The translations under genes and the position numbers were made by a program. Source: DAIUFH01 sp036844705 (GTDB lineage: Bacteria; Bacillota; Clostridia; Tissierellales; Tissierellaceae). Taken from it: a DNA stretch of 19,068 nucleotides. The notes under the pieces are model-generated. The model was given only the letters and a program-made list of their open reading frames with translations, was not told where the DNA came from and ran no database searches. Positions 1-7,557 of the stretch are shown here, one piece after another (position 1 is the stretch's first letter; every line of letters starts with the position of its first letter). The stretch is taken from the NCBI GenBank assembly GCA_036844705.1, contig DAIUFH010000039.1:1-19068 (forward strand), read 5' to 3'.

Positions 1-84
1 GATGATTATGTTCAATATTTAAAAGAACAAGAATCTAAATTTACTGAAATTTGGAATGATGTAAAAGACCAATATGCTAAATAA
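1..84 (+). CDS. tctC: TctC-like solute-binding protein of a TTT transporter, 3' end only
   Basis: Only the last 27 codons and the TAA stop are inside the window. The visible peptide is an amphipathic helix ending in WNDVKDQYAK. A C-terminal helix of this kind is usual for TctC/Bug extracytoplasmic binding proteins of the tripartite tricarboxylate transporter family. The identification rests mainly on position: it lies directly upstream of tctB and tctA on the same strand, in the standard tctCBA order. Such proteins bind a carboxylated solute outside the cell and deliver it to the TctAB membrane complex. A stable hairpin follows the stop. The N-terminus, signal peptide and binding domain lie outside the window, so substrate class cannot be judged. 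Confidence 0.72.
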   Translation, partial: DDYVQYLKEQESKFTEIWNDVKDQYAK

Positions 85-86
85 GT

Positions 87-106
87 AGAGAGGCATTAGC
101 CTCTCT
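87..106 (+). promoter_or_regulatory. Intercistronic hairpin between tctC and tctB
   Basis: A perfect 8-bp inverted repeat (AGAGAGGC / GCCTCTCT) encloses the tetraloop ATTA. It starts just after the tctC stop and no T-run follows, so complete termination is unlikely. The probable role is to protect the 3' end of the tctC message, so that the binding protein is made in excess over the membrane subunits. That role is inferred from comparable transporter operons. Confidence 0.7.
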
Positions 107-130
107 TCTGAAACATAGGAGGTGGATTAA

Positions 131-613
131 TTGAAAGAGGTAAAAAAGATTTTAATAGCTGCGGGACTAGCCATAATATTAAGTTTAGTTTTCTTATCTA
201 AAACCGCGAAATTGCCTGAAACAGCAGCATTTTTACCAAAGATTCTTATTGGAATAGTAATTTTATTATCATTAGGTATGGTATATGAAACATATTATAA
301 AGCAAAAAACAAGGTAAAAGCAAAAAGACGTGTGGATGAAAGATCTGAAGAAGATGATCCTGATGAGGACAATACTCTTATTGATTATAAGAAGGCATGT
401 ATTTTTGGACTTATGATTGCTCTTTATATCTTCACGATGAAGCCAATAGGCTATTTTATTGTAACTCCATTATTTATATTAATTGCATATAGATACCTTA
501 AGTCTACAAGTTGGAGAAATACAATAATAATATCAGTTGGATTTACACTATTTGTTTATGGATTATTTGTAGTATTTTTAAAATTACCTGTTCCTATGGG
601 AATTCTCGGATAA
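131..613 (+). CDS. tctB: TctB-family small membrane subunit of TTT transporter
   Basis: This 160-residue protein is the small integral membrane subunit of a tripartite tricarboxylate transporter. It works with TctA to move the solute delivered by TctC into the cell. Four hydrophobic segments are visible at about residues 6-23, 35-54, 90-120 (one long hydrophobic stretch) and 130-155. A charged, acidic cytoplasmic-type linker of about residues 57-85 follows the second. TctB proteins are poorly conserved in sequence but are usually 140-170 residues with four helices. The start is TTG, because no in-frame ATG lies nearby and AGGAGGTG is suitably placed upstream. tctA begins 12 nt downstream, so the two are co-translated. 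Confidence 0.88.
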   Translation: MKEVKKILIAAGLAIILSLVFLSKTAKLPETAAFLPKILIGIVILLSLGMVYETYYKAKNKVKAKRRVDERSEEDDPDEDNTLIDYKKACIFGLMIALYIFTMKPIGYFIVTPLFILIAYRYLKSTSWRNTIIISVGFTLFVYGLFVVFLKLPVPMGILG

Positions 614-625
614 GGAGGGGATTAA

Positions 626-2134
626 ATGATTGCAGAAAATATAATGATAGGATTGTCAAATGCATTACAATTATCTAGTTTAATAGGTGTTGTAGTTGGA
701 ACTGCTTTAGGGTTGTTTATAGGAGCTATGCCAGGATTATCAGCAACTATGGGGATTGCACTGTTATTACCTCTTACATATGGCATGGAACCTGCAGTAG
801 GAATTAGTATGTTGTGTGCTCTTTATATGGGAGCAATGTATGGAGGCTCAATATCAGCAATTCTAATTAAGACACCTGGTACTCCTGCGGCTGCAGCTAC
901 AGTAATGGACGGATATCCAATGGCACAGCAAGGGAAGGCAGGTAAAGCCTTAGGGATATCTTTAGTGGCTTCTTTAATTGGCGGAGTTTTATCAAGTATA
1001 GCATTGTTAACGATAGCTCCTGTATTAGGAAACTTTGCCCTTGAGTTTGGACCAGTTGAGTTATTTGCAGTTGCAGTACTAGGTATTACAATAATAGGTT
1101 CACTTTCTGCAGGTTCACCTATTAAAGGGATTTTGTCAGGAATGTTGGGACTTTTATTATCGATGGTTGGAATGGATCCCATAACGGGAACACCTAGATT
1201 TACTTTTGGGAATATAAATCTATTTTCAGGAGTGCCATATACTGTTGCTTTAATTGGACTATTCTCTATTCCTCAAGCTATAAGACTGGTTGAAAAAGAT
1301 TCTGGTGTGGCTAAAGTAGTTAGTTCTATAAAGGACAAAATGCTACCAACATTGGAAGAATTCAAACGTATATTTCCAACTACCTTGAGATCATCATTGA
1401 TAGGTATAGTTACAGGAATCATACCCGGTACAGGCGGAGATACAGCTTGTTGGTTTGGATATAATGAGGCAAAAAGATTTGCTAAGGATAAAGATACCTT
1501 TGGAAAAGGGAATATTGTTGGAGTAGCGGCGGCAGAAGCTGCTAATAATGCAGTAGTTGGTGGAGCTTTGATACCTACTATCACTTTAGGAATACCGGGA
1601 AGCTCAGCAACAGCGATTATTATGGGCGGACTTATGATTCATGGAATAATGCCGGGACCTACATTGATGACTGAATATGCTGATCTTACGTATACATTGA
1701 TTTGGGCATTAATGTTTAGCAATATAGCAATGTTTTTATTGGGATTACTATTTACAAGAGTAGCAGTAAATGTTACTAAAATAAGCAATAAAATTCTTGC
1801 GCCTGTAATTATTATACTTTGTGTAATTGGGTCATTTGCCATAAATAACAGTATATTTGATGTATATTTAATGTTTGCTTTTGGTATCTTAGGATATTTT
1901 ATGGACAAGATTGATATGCCAACTTCACCTTTAGTGGTTGGTTTGATATTAGGTTCCATGTTGGATACAAGTTTACATCAATCCTTACTTATGAGTGGAG
2001 GAAGCTGGATGATATTTTTACAAAATCCTATTTCAGCAGTATTGCTAGTAGTATCATTACTTTCAATATTGCAAGCAACACCAATATTTAGCGTAATTAA
2101 GAAAAAATTTAGTAAAAAAACAATCAAAGCATAA
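626..2134 (+). CDS. tctA: TctA-family large membrane subunit of TTT transporter
   Basis: This 502-residue polytopic membrane protein is the transport channel of a tripartite tricarboxylate transporter, driven by an ion gradient. It carries the TctA signatures: GAMPGLSATMGIALLLPLTY near the N-terminus (about residues 33-52), the KTPGTPAAAATVMDG segment (about 82-96), and the duplicated motifs GIIPGTGGDTACWFGYNEAK (about 264-283) and TLGIPGSSATAIIMGG (about 319-334). The length is normal for the family (about 500). AAGGAGGGG precedes the ATG. Known TTT systems carry citrate, tartrate, other aromatic or hydroxy-dicarboxylates and sulfolactate. The enzymes downstream suggest a hydroxylated acid here. 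Substrate is not readable from TctA itself. Confidence 0.95.
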   Translation: MIAENIMIGLSNALQLSSLIGVVVGTALGLFIGAMPGLSATMGIALLLPLTYGMEPAVGISMLCALYMGAMYGGSISAILIKTPGTPAAAATVMDGYPMAQQGKAGKALGISLVASLIGGVLSSIALLTIAPVLGNFALEFGPVELFAVAVLGITIIGSLSAGSPIKGILSGMLGLLLSMVGMDPITGTPRFTFGNINLFSGVPYTVALIGLFSIPQAIRLVEKDSGVAKVVSSIKDKMLPTLEEFKRIFPTTLRSSLIGIVTGIIPGTGGDTACWFGYNEAKRFAKDKDTFGKGNIVGVAAAEAANNAVVGGALIPTITLGIPGSSATAIIMGGLMIHGIMPGPTLMTEYADLTYTLIWALMFSNIAMFLLGLLFTRVAVNVTKISNKILAPVIIILCVIGSFAINNSIFDVYLMFAFGILGYFMDKIDMPTSPLVVGLILGSMLDTSLHQSLLMSGGSWMIFLQNPISAVLLVVSLLSILQATPIFSVIKKKFSKKTIKA

Positions 2135-2136
2135 GC

Positions 2137-2163
2137 ATTGGAACGCAAAATATGCGTTCCAAT
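2137..2163 (+). promoter_or_regulatory. Hairpin between tctA and the dehydratase gene
   Basis: A perfect 11-bp stem (ATTGGAACGCA / TGCGTTCCAAT) with a 5-nt loop begins two bases after the tctA stop. There is no T-run, and the dehydratase ribosome site comes about 20 nt later. This is therefore more likely a processing, mRNA-stability or partial-attenuation element dividing transporter from enzyme genes than a full terminator. Confidence 0.7.
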
Positions 2164-2194
2164 ATGATTAATATAGAGATTATGGAGGTGCAAA

Positions 2195-3853
2195 ATGACA
2201 GACTTAAGAAGTCAAGATATGTTATCAGGCATTTCTGGAGCATATCCTAGAAGTGCCTATAAAGGAATGGGATACGATGATAAGGATTTGAAAAAACCAT
2301 TAATAGGTATAGTAAACTCTTGGTCAGAAGCAAACCCAGGACATATTCATCTTAAACAGCTTGCAGAATATGTTAAAAGAGGTATTTGGGCAAATGGAGG
2401 AACTCCAGTTGAATTTAATACTATAGGAATTTGCGATGGAATTGCACAAGGCATTGGAATGCATAGTGTACTTCCAAGTAGAGATATAATCTGTGCATCT
2501 ACCGAATTAATGGTAGAAGGGAATCAATTTGATGGGTTAGTAATGCTTTGTTCATGCGATAAGATAGTACCTGGCATGATGATGGCAGCAGCATCTCTAG
2601 ATTTACCTACAATATTCGTTACAGGTGGACCAATGGATCCATATACACATAAGGGTGAGGATTTAATCTTTAGTGATGTAAAGGAAGCAATGGGCAGATA
2701 CAAAGCTGGATTTATAGATAAAGAGGAATTTGAAACTATAGAAAATGAAACATGTCAAACATGTGGTGCCTGTGGAATGATGGGTACTGCAAATACTATG
2801 GGTACTTTGGTAGAAGCTATGGGGCTATCCCTATCGGGTTGCGGAACAATAAGTGCTGTTGCCGCATCCAGATTAAGGCTTGCAAAAGCTTCAGGTGAGA
2901 GAATTGTAGATATGGTTAGAGAGGGACTTAATTCTAACAAGATAATGACAGAGGAAAACTTAATTAATGGTATCAAATATATACTTGCCATAGGAGGTTC
3001 AACAAATGCAGTTCTACATGTACCTGCTATAGCAAAACTACTAGGTATAACAATGACTATGGATATATTTGATGAATTAAGCAAAAAGATTCCATTGATA
3101 GCAAAATTCAAGCCTGCTTCTAAATATACGCTAAGGGATTTCCATAATGCTGGAGGAGTACAAGTTTTACTTAAGGCATTATCTCCATTATTAAATTTAG
3201 ATGTTTTAACAGTGAGTGGCAGTACATTAGGTGAAAATCTAGAAAAAGTTAAATTTATAGAATCTGATGTTATTAAGAGTTTAGAAAATCCATTAGCACA
3301 TGAGGGTGGTATAGCCATTCTAAAAGGGAATCTCGCTCCAAAGGGTGCTGTAGTTAAGCAATCAGGGGTTTCACCTAAGATGATGGTGCATAGAGGCCCT
3401 GCAAAGATAGCTAATAGTGAAGAAGAAGTAAGAGATTTACTCATGAATGATAAGGTAGAAGATGGAGATGTATTGATAATCAGATATGAGGGTCCAAAAG
3501 GTGGACCAGGCATGAGAGAATTATCCATTCCTGCAGCTTTATTAGTAGGTATGGGGCTAGGGGACTCGGTTGCCATGGTAACTGATGCAAGATATTCAGG
3601 AGCAACTAGAGGACCATGCATAGGCTATGTAACACCTGAAGCAGCAGATGGAGGCCCATTGGCAATAGTTGAAGATGGGGATATCATCAGCATAGATATA
3701 CACAATCGAAGTATAAATATTGAGATATCCGATGAAGAAATCAAGGAAAGACTGTCGAGATGGAAATATGAGCCTAAGAAGAATGTGAAGGGTTTCTTAA
3801 AAACATATCAAAAAATTGTTAGTTCAGCAAACGAAGGTGCGACTATATTTTAG
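2195..3853 (+). CDS. IlvD/Edd-family dehydratase (dihydroxy-acid or sugar-acid dehydratase)
   Basis: This 552-residue enzyme belongs to the iron-sulfur IlvD/Edd family, which removes water from a 2,3-dihydroxy acid to give a 2-keto-3-deoxy acid. Visible signatures are CDKIVPGMMMAAASLD (C121, D122, K123), TCGACGMMGTANTMG (C193 in GAC), and the C-terminal GPKGGPGMRE, DARYSGATRGPCIGYVTPEA and GGPLA segments. The position that holds the first cluster cysteine in [2Fe-2S] members (CNxH) reads NPGH here (residues 47-50), as in E. coli-type IlvD. Placement behind a TTT transporter and before UxaA, LarA and DapA homologues, with no isoleucine/valine genes, favours a catabolic sugar- or hydroxyacid dehydratase over branched-chain synthesis. 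That choice is inferred. The start follows a good GGAGGTG site. Confidence 0.87.
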   Translation: MTDLRSQDMLSGISGAYPRSAYKGMGYDDKDLKKPLIGIVNSWSEANPGHIHLKQLAEYVKRGIWANGGTPVEFNTIGICDGIAQGIGMHSVLPSRDIICASTELMVEGNQFDGLVMLCSCDKIVPGMMMAAASLDLPTIFVTGGPMDPYTHKGEDLIFSDVKEAMGRYKAGFIDKEEFETIENETCQTCGACGMMGTANTMGTLVEAMGLSLSGCGTISAVAASRLRLAKASGERIVDMVREGLNSNKIMTEENLINGIKYILAIGGSTNAVLHVPAIAKLLGITMTMDIFDELSKKIPLIAKFKPASKYTLRDFHNAGGVQVLLKALSPLLNLDVLTVSGSTLGENLEKVKFIESDVIKSLENPLAHEGGIAILKGNLAPKGAVVKQSGVSPKMMVHRGPAKIANSEEEVRDLLMNDKVEDGDVLIIRYEGPKGGPGMRELSIPAALLVGMGLGDSVAMVTDARYSGATRGPCIGYVTPEAADGGPLAIVEDGDIISIDIHNRSINIEISDEEIKERLSRWKYEPKKNVKGFLKTYQKIVSSANEGATIF

Positions 3854-3863
3854 GGAGGTTAAA

Positions 3864-4130
3864 ATGACAAAAAGACTTCTTGTAATGAATGAAAAAGACA
3901 ATGTCGGAGTTTTGTTAGAAGACTCTAAAGCAGGTGAATTTTGTAATTATAAGGGTAAAGAAATAAAAATACTTGAAGATATACAATTTGGGCATAAAAT
4001 AGCACTAAAGGATTTTTCAAAGGAAGATATTGTATATAAATACGGTGAAGAAATAGGATATGCACTTGAGGATATAGCAAAAGGGCAGTGGATTCACAAT
4101 CACAACATGGGTTGTAGAAGAGGAAAGTAG
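3864..4130 (+). CDS. Small SAF-domain subunit of a UxaA/SuyA-type dehydratase or lyase
   Basis: This 88-residue protein corresponds to the N-terminal SAF domain of altronate/galactarate dehydratases (UxaA, GarD), here encoded separately. The core runs from about residue 33 to 84, with the segments EDIQFGHKIAL and EEIGYALEDIAKGQWIHNHN. The terminal HNHN histidines are typical of the SAF module, which in this family lies at the metal-dependent active site. The start is set by GGGAGG seven nt upstream of the ATG. A more upstream ATG in the same frame would overlap the dehydratase gene and lacks a ribosome site. The large subunit begins 12 nt downstream. This small/large arrangement is also that of sulfolactate sulfo-lyase (SuyA/SuyB). 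Confidence 0.85.
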   Translation: MTKRLLVMNEKDNVGVLLEDSKAGEFCNYKGKEIKILEDIQFGHKIALKDFSKEDIVYKYGEEIGYALEDIAKGQWIHNHNMGCRRGK

Positions 4131-4141
4131 GAGGGATTATT

Positions 4142-5305
4142 ATGCAATTTATGGGATATAAAAGAGCAAATGGACAAGTAGGTGTAAGGAATCACATTGG
4201 AATAATCCCTTCAGTATTTTGTGCTAATACCGTGGCTAAAAGAATTGCCGAGCAGGTTGAAGGAGCAGTATATCTTAATCATCCTGTTGGATGCAGTCAA
4301 GTTGGAGAAGATTTAGAGATTACTGCTAGAACTCTAATCGCAATGGGAAACAATCCAAATCTTGCTGCAGTTTTAGTTGTTGGATTAGGTTGTGAAAGAT
4401 TTACTCCGGATGAATTTGTCAGAGGGCTTGCCAAATCACAAAAACCAGTTGAGAAAGTAATTATACAAGATGAGGGAGATTCTCTCAAGGCAATTGAAAA
4501 GGGTGTAAGAATTGCTAAACAATGGGCTGCTGAATTTTCAATGCAGGAAAGAGTTCCTTGTGATATTAAGGATTTAGTAATAGGGGTCAAATGTGGCGGA
4601 ACAGATGCAACATCTGGTATAGCTGCTAACCCAGCTGTTGGAGTAATGTCAGATATGATAGTTGACAATGGTGGGACTATAATGTTCTCTGAAGTTACAG
4701 AGCTTCTTGGAGCAGAGCATATATTAGCAGCAAGGGCTGTCAATGAAGAAGTCGCAGAAGAAATCGTATGTACTATTGGACATATGGAAGATAAGTTAAG
4801 AGAGATAGGTACAAAGAAGGAATTTGCTCATAGAGGAGCTTTGATATCAACAGGTAATTTTGATGGAGGAGTTAGCTCAGTTGTTGAAAAGGCATTGGGA
4901 GGAATTTATAAGTCTGGTTCCAGACCTATACAGGGTGTAGTACAATATGCTGAAAAGCCTGAGAAATTAGGTGGAGTTTATCTAATGAATTCCCCTGGAC
5001 ATGATGGGGAGGTAGTGACAAGTTTTGTTGGTGGAAGTGCCCAGATAGTTGTATTTACAACTGGAAGAGGTACGCCTACGGGATTCCCATTTGTTCCTGT
5101 TGTAAAGGTAACAGGAAATGCCTTTACCTTTGAAAAGATGAAAGAAAATATAGATGTTAATGCAGGTACTATTATTAGTGAAGGTGAAAGTCTAGAGTCA
5201 AAAGGGAAAGAAATATTCGATATGGTTCTTGACGTGGCATCAGGAAGAAAAACTAAAGCTGAAGTATTGAAACATGATGAATTATTCTGTGTGACTAGAG
5301 TTTAA
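4142..5305 (+). CDS. Large subunit of a UxaA/GarD/SuyB-family dehydratase or lyase
   Basis: This 387-residue protein is the catalytic core of the UxaA family, which includes altronate and galactarate dehydratases and (2R)-sulfolactate sulfo-lyase (SuyB). Typical motifs are GYKRANGQVGVRNH at the N-terminus (about 5-18), HPVGC (C51), VVGLGCE (C84), KCGGTDATSGIAANPAVG (C151, 150-167), the glycine-rich GGSAQIVVFTTGRGTP, and FPFVPVVKVTGN toward the C-terminus. The length fits a free-standing large subunit without a fused SAF domain, which the preceding 88-residue protein supplies. It removes water, or another beta leaving group, from a hydroxyacid to give an enol/keto acid. Sequence alone does not separate altronate-, galactarate- and sulfolactate-type activities. 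A second, unrelated dehydratase lies upstream in the same operon. Confidence 0.88.
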   Translation: MQFMGYKRANGQVGVRNHIGIIPSVFCANTVAKRIAEQVEGAVYLNHPVGCSQVGEDLEITARTLIAMGNNPNLAAVLVVGLGCERFTPDEFVRGLAKSQKPVEKVIIQDEGDSLKAIEKGVRIAKQWAAEFSMQERVPCDIKDLVIGVKCGGTDATSGIAANPAVGVMSDMIVDNGGTIMFSEVTELLGAEHILAARAVNEEVAEEIVCTIGHMEDKLREIGTKKEFAHRGALISTGNFDGGVSSVVEKALGGIYKSGSRPIQGVVQYAEKPEKLGGVYLMNSPGHDGEVVTSFVGGSAQIVVFTTGRGTPTGFPFVPVVKVTGNAFTFEKMKENIDVNAGTIISEGESLESKGKEIFDMVLDVASGRKTKAEVLKHDELFCVTRV

Positions 5306-5322
5306 AAGAGAGATGATATAAA

Positions 5323-6591
5323 ATGGATATATTTAATCAATTATTAGGAGATGTGCCTATTCCAAGATTTATTAAGGCAAGACAAAATTTTCCAAGGCCT
5401 AAAATAGAGGATATAGAAGGTGCTCTAGATAAAGAGCTAAAAGAAAAGAAACTACTAAACAATATTAAAGCAGGTCAAAGAATAGCAATTACAGCAGGCA
5501 GCAGAGGAGTGGCTAATATTGCTAGAATCATCAAAGAAGTAGTGAGACTTGTAAAGGAGGCTGGAGGAGAACCTTTTATAGTTCCAGCCATGGGAAGTCA
5601 TGGAGGTGCTACTGCCAAAGGACAAGTCGAGGTATTGCATGGCATGGGAATAACTGAAGAATTTTGTAATGCGCCAATATTTTCTTCGATGGAAGTTGTT
5701 TGTATTGGAGAATCAGAGAATGGGTTGCCTGTATATATAGATAAATATGCAAATGAAGCTGATGGGATTATTGTCATGAACCGTATAAAACCACATGTTG
5801 GTTTTCGTGGTCCAATTGAAAGCGGCGTGACTAAGATGATAACAATAGGACTTGGAAAACAGAAAGGTGCGGAGGTATGCCACAGCAGAGGTTTTGGGGA
5901 AATGGCAAAAAATATCCCTGCAATAGCTAAAGTGGTAATTGAGAAGAAAAATATAGTCGCTGCTATCGGTTTTTTAGAAAATGCCTATGATGAGACATAT
6001 AAAATAGTTGCTATGAATAAAGATGAGCTATTGGATATGGAACCTGCATTACAGCAGGAAGCCAAGGACATGCTAGCAAAGATCTATTTCAATAAATTCG
6101 ATGTACTTATAGTAGATGAGATAGGTAAGAACATTACAGGTACAGGTATGGACACGAATATAATTGGTAGATATCATACACCATATGCATCTGGGGGTCC
6201 GGAGATTACAAAGCTACTTGTTCTGGATTTAACAAAAGAATCTCATGGAAATGGAAATGGAATTGGTTTAGCAGACTTTACAACAAGAAGGTTCTATGAG
6301 AAGATGAAATTTGATCAGACCTATCCAAATTCTATAACATCTACAGTACAAATAACCATCAAACTACCTATGATATTGGATACAGATAAGCTTGCTATAC
6401 AAGGAGCTATAAAAACAAGCAACTTGGAAGATTACAATGATGCAAAAATAGTTAGAATCAAAAATACATTAGAATTGGAATATATCTATTTTAGTGAAAG
6501 CTTATTAGAAGAAGCTAAGGCTAATCCATATTTAGAGATTTTAAGTGAACCAGAATATTTCAATTTTAATGATAGAGACAATTTGTTTTAA
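5323..6591 (+). CDS. LarA-like (DUF2088) hydroxyacid racemase/epimerase
   Basis: This 422-residue protein matches the lactate racemase (LarA) superfamily, whose characterised members use a nickel-pincer nucleotide to epimerise the alpha carbon of 2-hydroxyacids. Residues equivalent to the LarA active site can be traced: H93 in PAMGSHGGAT, H158 in RIKPHVGFRG, K171 in GVTKM (the cofactor-attachment lysine position), and H187 in CHSRG. The spacing is close to L. plantarum LarA (H108, H174, K184, H200), though the 158-171 gap is slightly longer. Context with two dehydratases and an aldolase suggests it epimerises a sugar or hydroxy acid so that both epimers can be used. No cofactor-maturation genes (larB, larC, larE) are in the window. 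The ribosome site is weak (AGAGAG). Confidence 0.8.
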   Translation: MDIFNQLLGDVPIPRFIKARQNFPRPKIEDIEGALDKELKEKKLLNNIKAGQRIAITAGSRGVANIARIIKEVVRLVKEAGGEPFIVPAMGSHGGATAKGQVEVLHGMGITEEFCNAPIFSSMEVVCIGESENGLPVYIDKYANEADGIIVMNRIKPHVGFRGPIESGVTKMITIGLGKQKGAEVCHSRGFGEMAKNIPAIAKVVIEKKNIVAAIGFLENAYDETYKIVAMNKDELLDMEPALQQEAKDMLAKIYFNKFDVLIVDEIGKNITGTGMDTNIIGRYHTPYASGGPEITKLLVLDLTKESHGNGNGIGLADFTTRRFYEKMKFDQTYPNSITSTVQITIKLPMILDTDKLAIQGAIKTSNLEDYNDAKIVRIKNTLELEYIYFSESLLEEAKANPYLEILSEPEYFNFNDRDNLF

Positions 6592-6612
6592 TAAACAATA
6601 GGAGGATTACAA

Positions 6613-7512
6613 ATGTCATATTTTAAAATTAAAGGTGTTTTACCACCAATGATAACTCCATTTGATGAAAATGATAATGTTGATTATGATAAATTCGCAA
6701 ACAATGTTGAGAAATGGAACGATTATGACCTTGCTGGATATCTAGTTCTAGGCTCAAATAGTGAAACAGTTTATTTAACAGAAGAAGAAAAGTTAAAACT
6801 AATAGAGCTTACAGTAAAGCATAGAAAAGAAGGCAAAATTGTAATGGCTGGTACTGGTATGGAATCAACCAGAGATACCATAGTACTTACAAATAAGGCA
6901 GCTGATTTAGGAGTTGACTGTGCCTTAATACTTACACCATTCTACTATGGTGGAAAAATGAATGATGAAGTATTGATAAATTTCTTTACAGAAGTTGCCG
7001 ATAATGTAAAGATTCCAGTATTAATATATAACGTAACTAAATTTACACATGTAAATATATCACCAAAGGCAGTATCTGTATTATCAAAACATCCAAATAT
7101 TATAGGAATGAAGGACAGTTCAGGAAGCATACCACAGCTAGTAGATTTTAAAGCCGTAGTTGATATGGATAACTTCAATCTAATGGTTGGAACCGCATCA
7201 GCATGGTATCCGGCACTTACACTAGGAGTAGAAGGATCTGTAATGGCATTGGCAAATTGCTGTCCTGTAGAATGTATAGAAGTACAAAAAGAATACGAAG
7301 CTGGAAACTTAGACAAGGCAAGACAAATTTACGAAAGAGTATTCCCAGTAAACAGTGCAGTAACAGGGAAATATGGAATAGCAGGATTGAAATATGCTTG
7401 TGATAAATTAGGATTTAGTGGTGGATTAGTAAGAAAACCATTATTACAGCTAAAAGATGAAGAGAAAGCCGGACTAGAAGAGATATTGGTTAAAGCAGAA
7501 GTGTTAAAATAA
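6613..7512 (+). CDS. DapA-superfamily aldolase, 4-hydroxy-2-oxoglutarate aldolase-like
   Basis: This 299-residue TIM-barrel enzyme belongs to the class I pyruvate-dependent lyase family (DHDPS/NAL/KDG aldolase). The Schiff-base lysine is K167 in IIGMKDSSG, with partner Y139 in LIYN. The substrate motif reads LGSNSE (residues 46-51). DHDPS has GTTGE there, and mammalian 4-hydroxy-2-oxoglutarate aldolase (HOGA) has GSNGE. The DHDPS arginine after YN is absent (YNVTKFTH), and no lysine-pathway genes are near. A catabolic role is therefore favoured: cleaving a 2-keto-3-deoxy or 4-hydroxy-2-oxo acid into pyruvate plus an aldehyde acid such as glyoxylate, or a keto-deoxy acid dehydratase. This is the last gene of the operon. 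AGGAGG precedes the ATG. Confidence 0.85.
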   Translation: MSYFKIKGVLPPMITPFDENDNVDYDKFANNVEKWNDYDLAGYLVLGSNSETVYLTEEEKLKLIELTVKHRKEGKIVMAGTGMESTRDTIVLTNKAADLGVDCALILTPFYYGGKMNDEVLINFFTEVADNVKIPVLIYNVTKFTHVNISPKAVSVLSKHPNIIGMKDSSGSIPQLVDFKAVVDMDNFNLMVGTASAWYPALTLGVEGSVMALANCCPVECIEVQKEYEAGNLDKARQIYERVFPVNSAVTGKYGIAGLKYACDKLGFSGGLVRKPLLQLKDEEKAGLEEILVKAEVLK

Positions 7513-7522
7513 ATTTATATTT

Positions 7523-7552
7523 AAGAAGGATAACAGGAATGTTATCCTTCTT
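7523..7552 (+). terminator. Terminator-like hairpin ending the catabolic operon
   Basis: A perfect 12-bp stem (AAGAAGGATAAC / GTTATCCTTCTT) with a 6-nt loop starts 11 nt after the aldolase stop. The run after the stem is only moderately T-rich (GTATATGT), so efficiency is uncertain. Position and stem quality nonetheless make it the likely operon end. Confidence 0.75.
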
Positions 7553-7557
7553 GTATA

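Noticed and set aside
823..1959. Several 100-120 codon minus-strand frames within tctA
   Set aside because: They are antisense shadows of the TctA coding sequence, with Pro/Ile/Asn-biased translations and no start signals.
2755..3621. 288-codon open frame on the minus strand
   Set aside because: It lies entirely inside the IlvD-family gene, whose motifs are unmistakable. The opposite frame has no ribosome site or recognisable domain, so it is a shadow.
2195..3853. Biosynthetic ilvD of the branched-chain amino acid pathway
   Set aside because: No other ilv or leu gene is near, and the gene sits in a TTT transporter/hydroxyacid operon, so a catabolic dehydratase is preferred, although the activity cannot be excluded by sequence.
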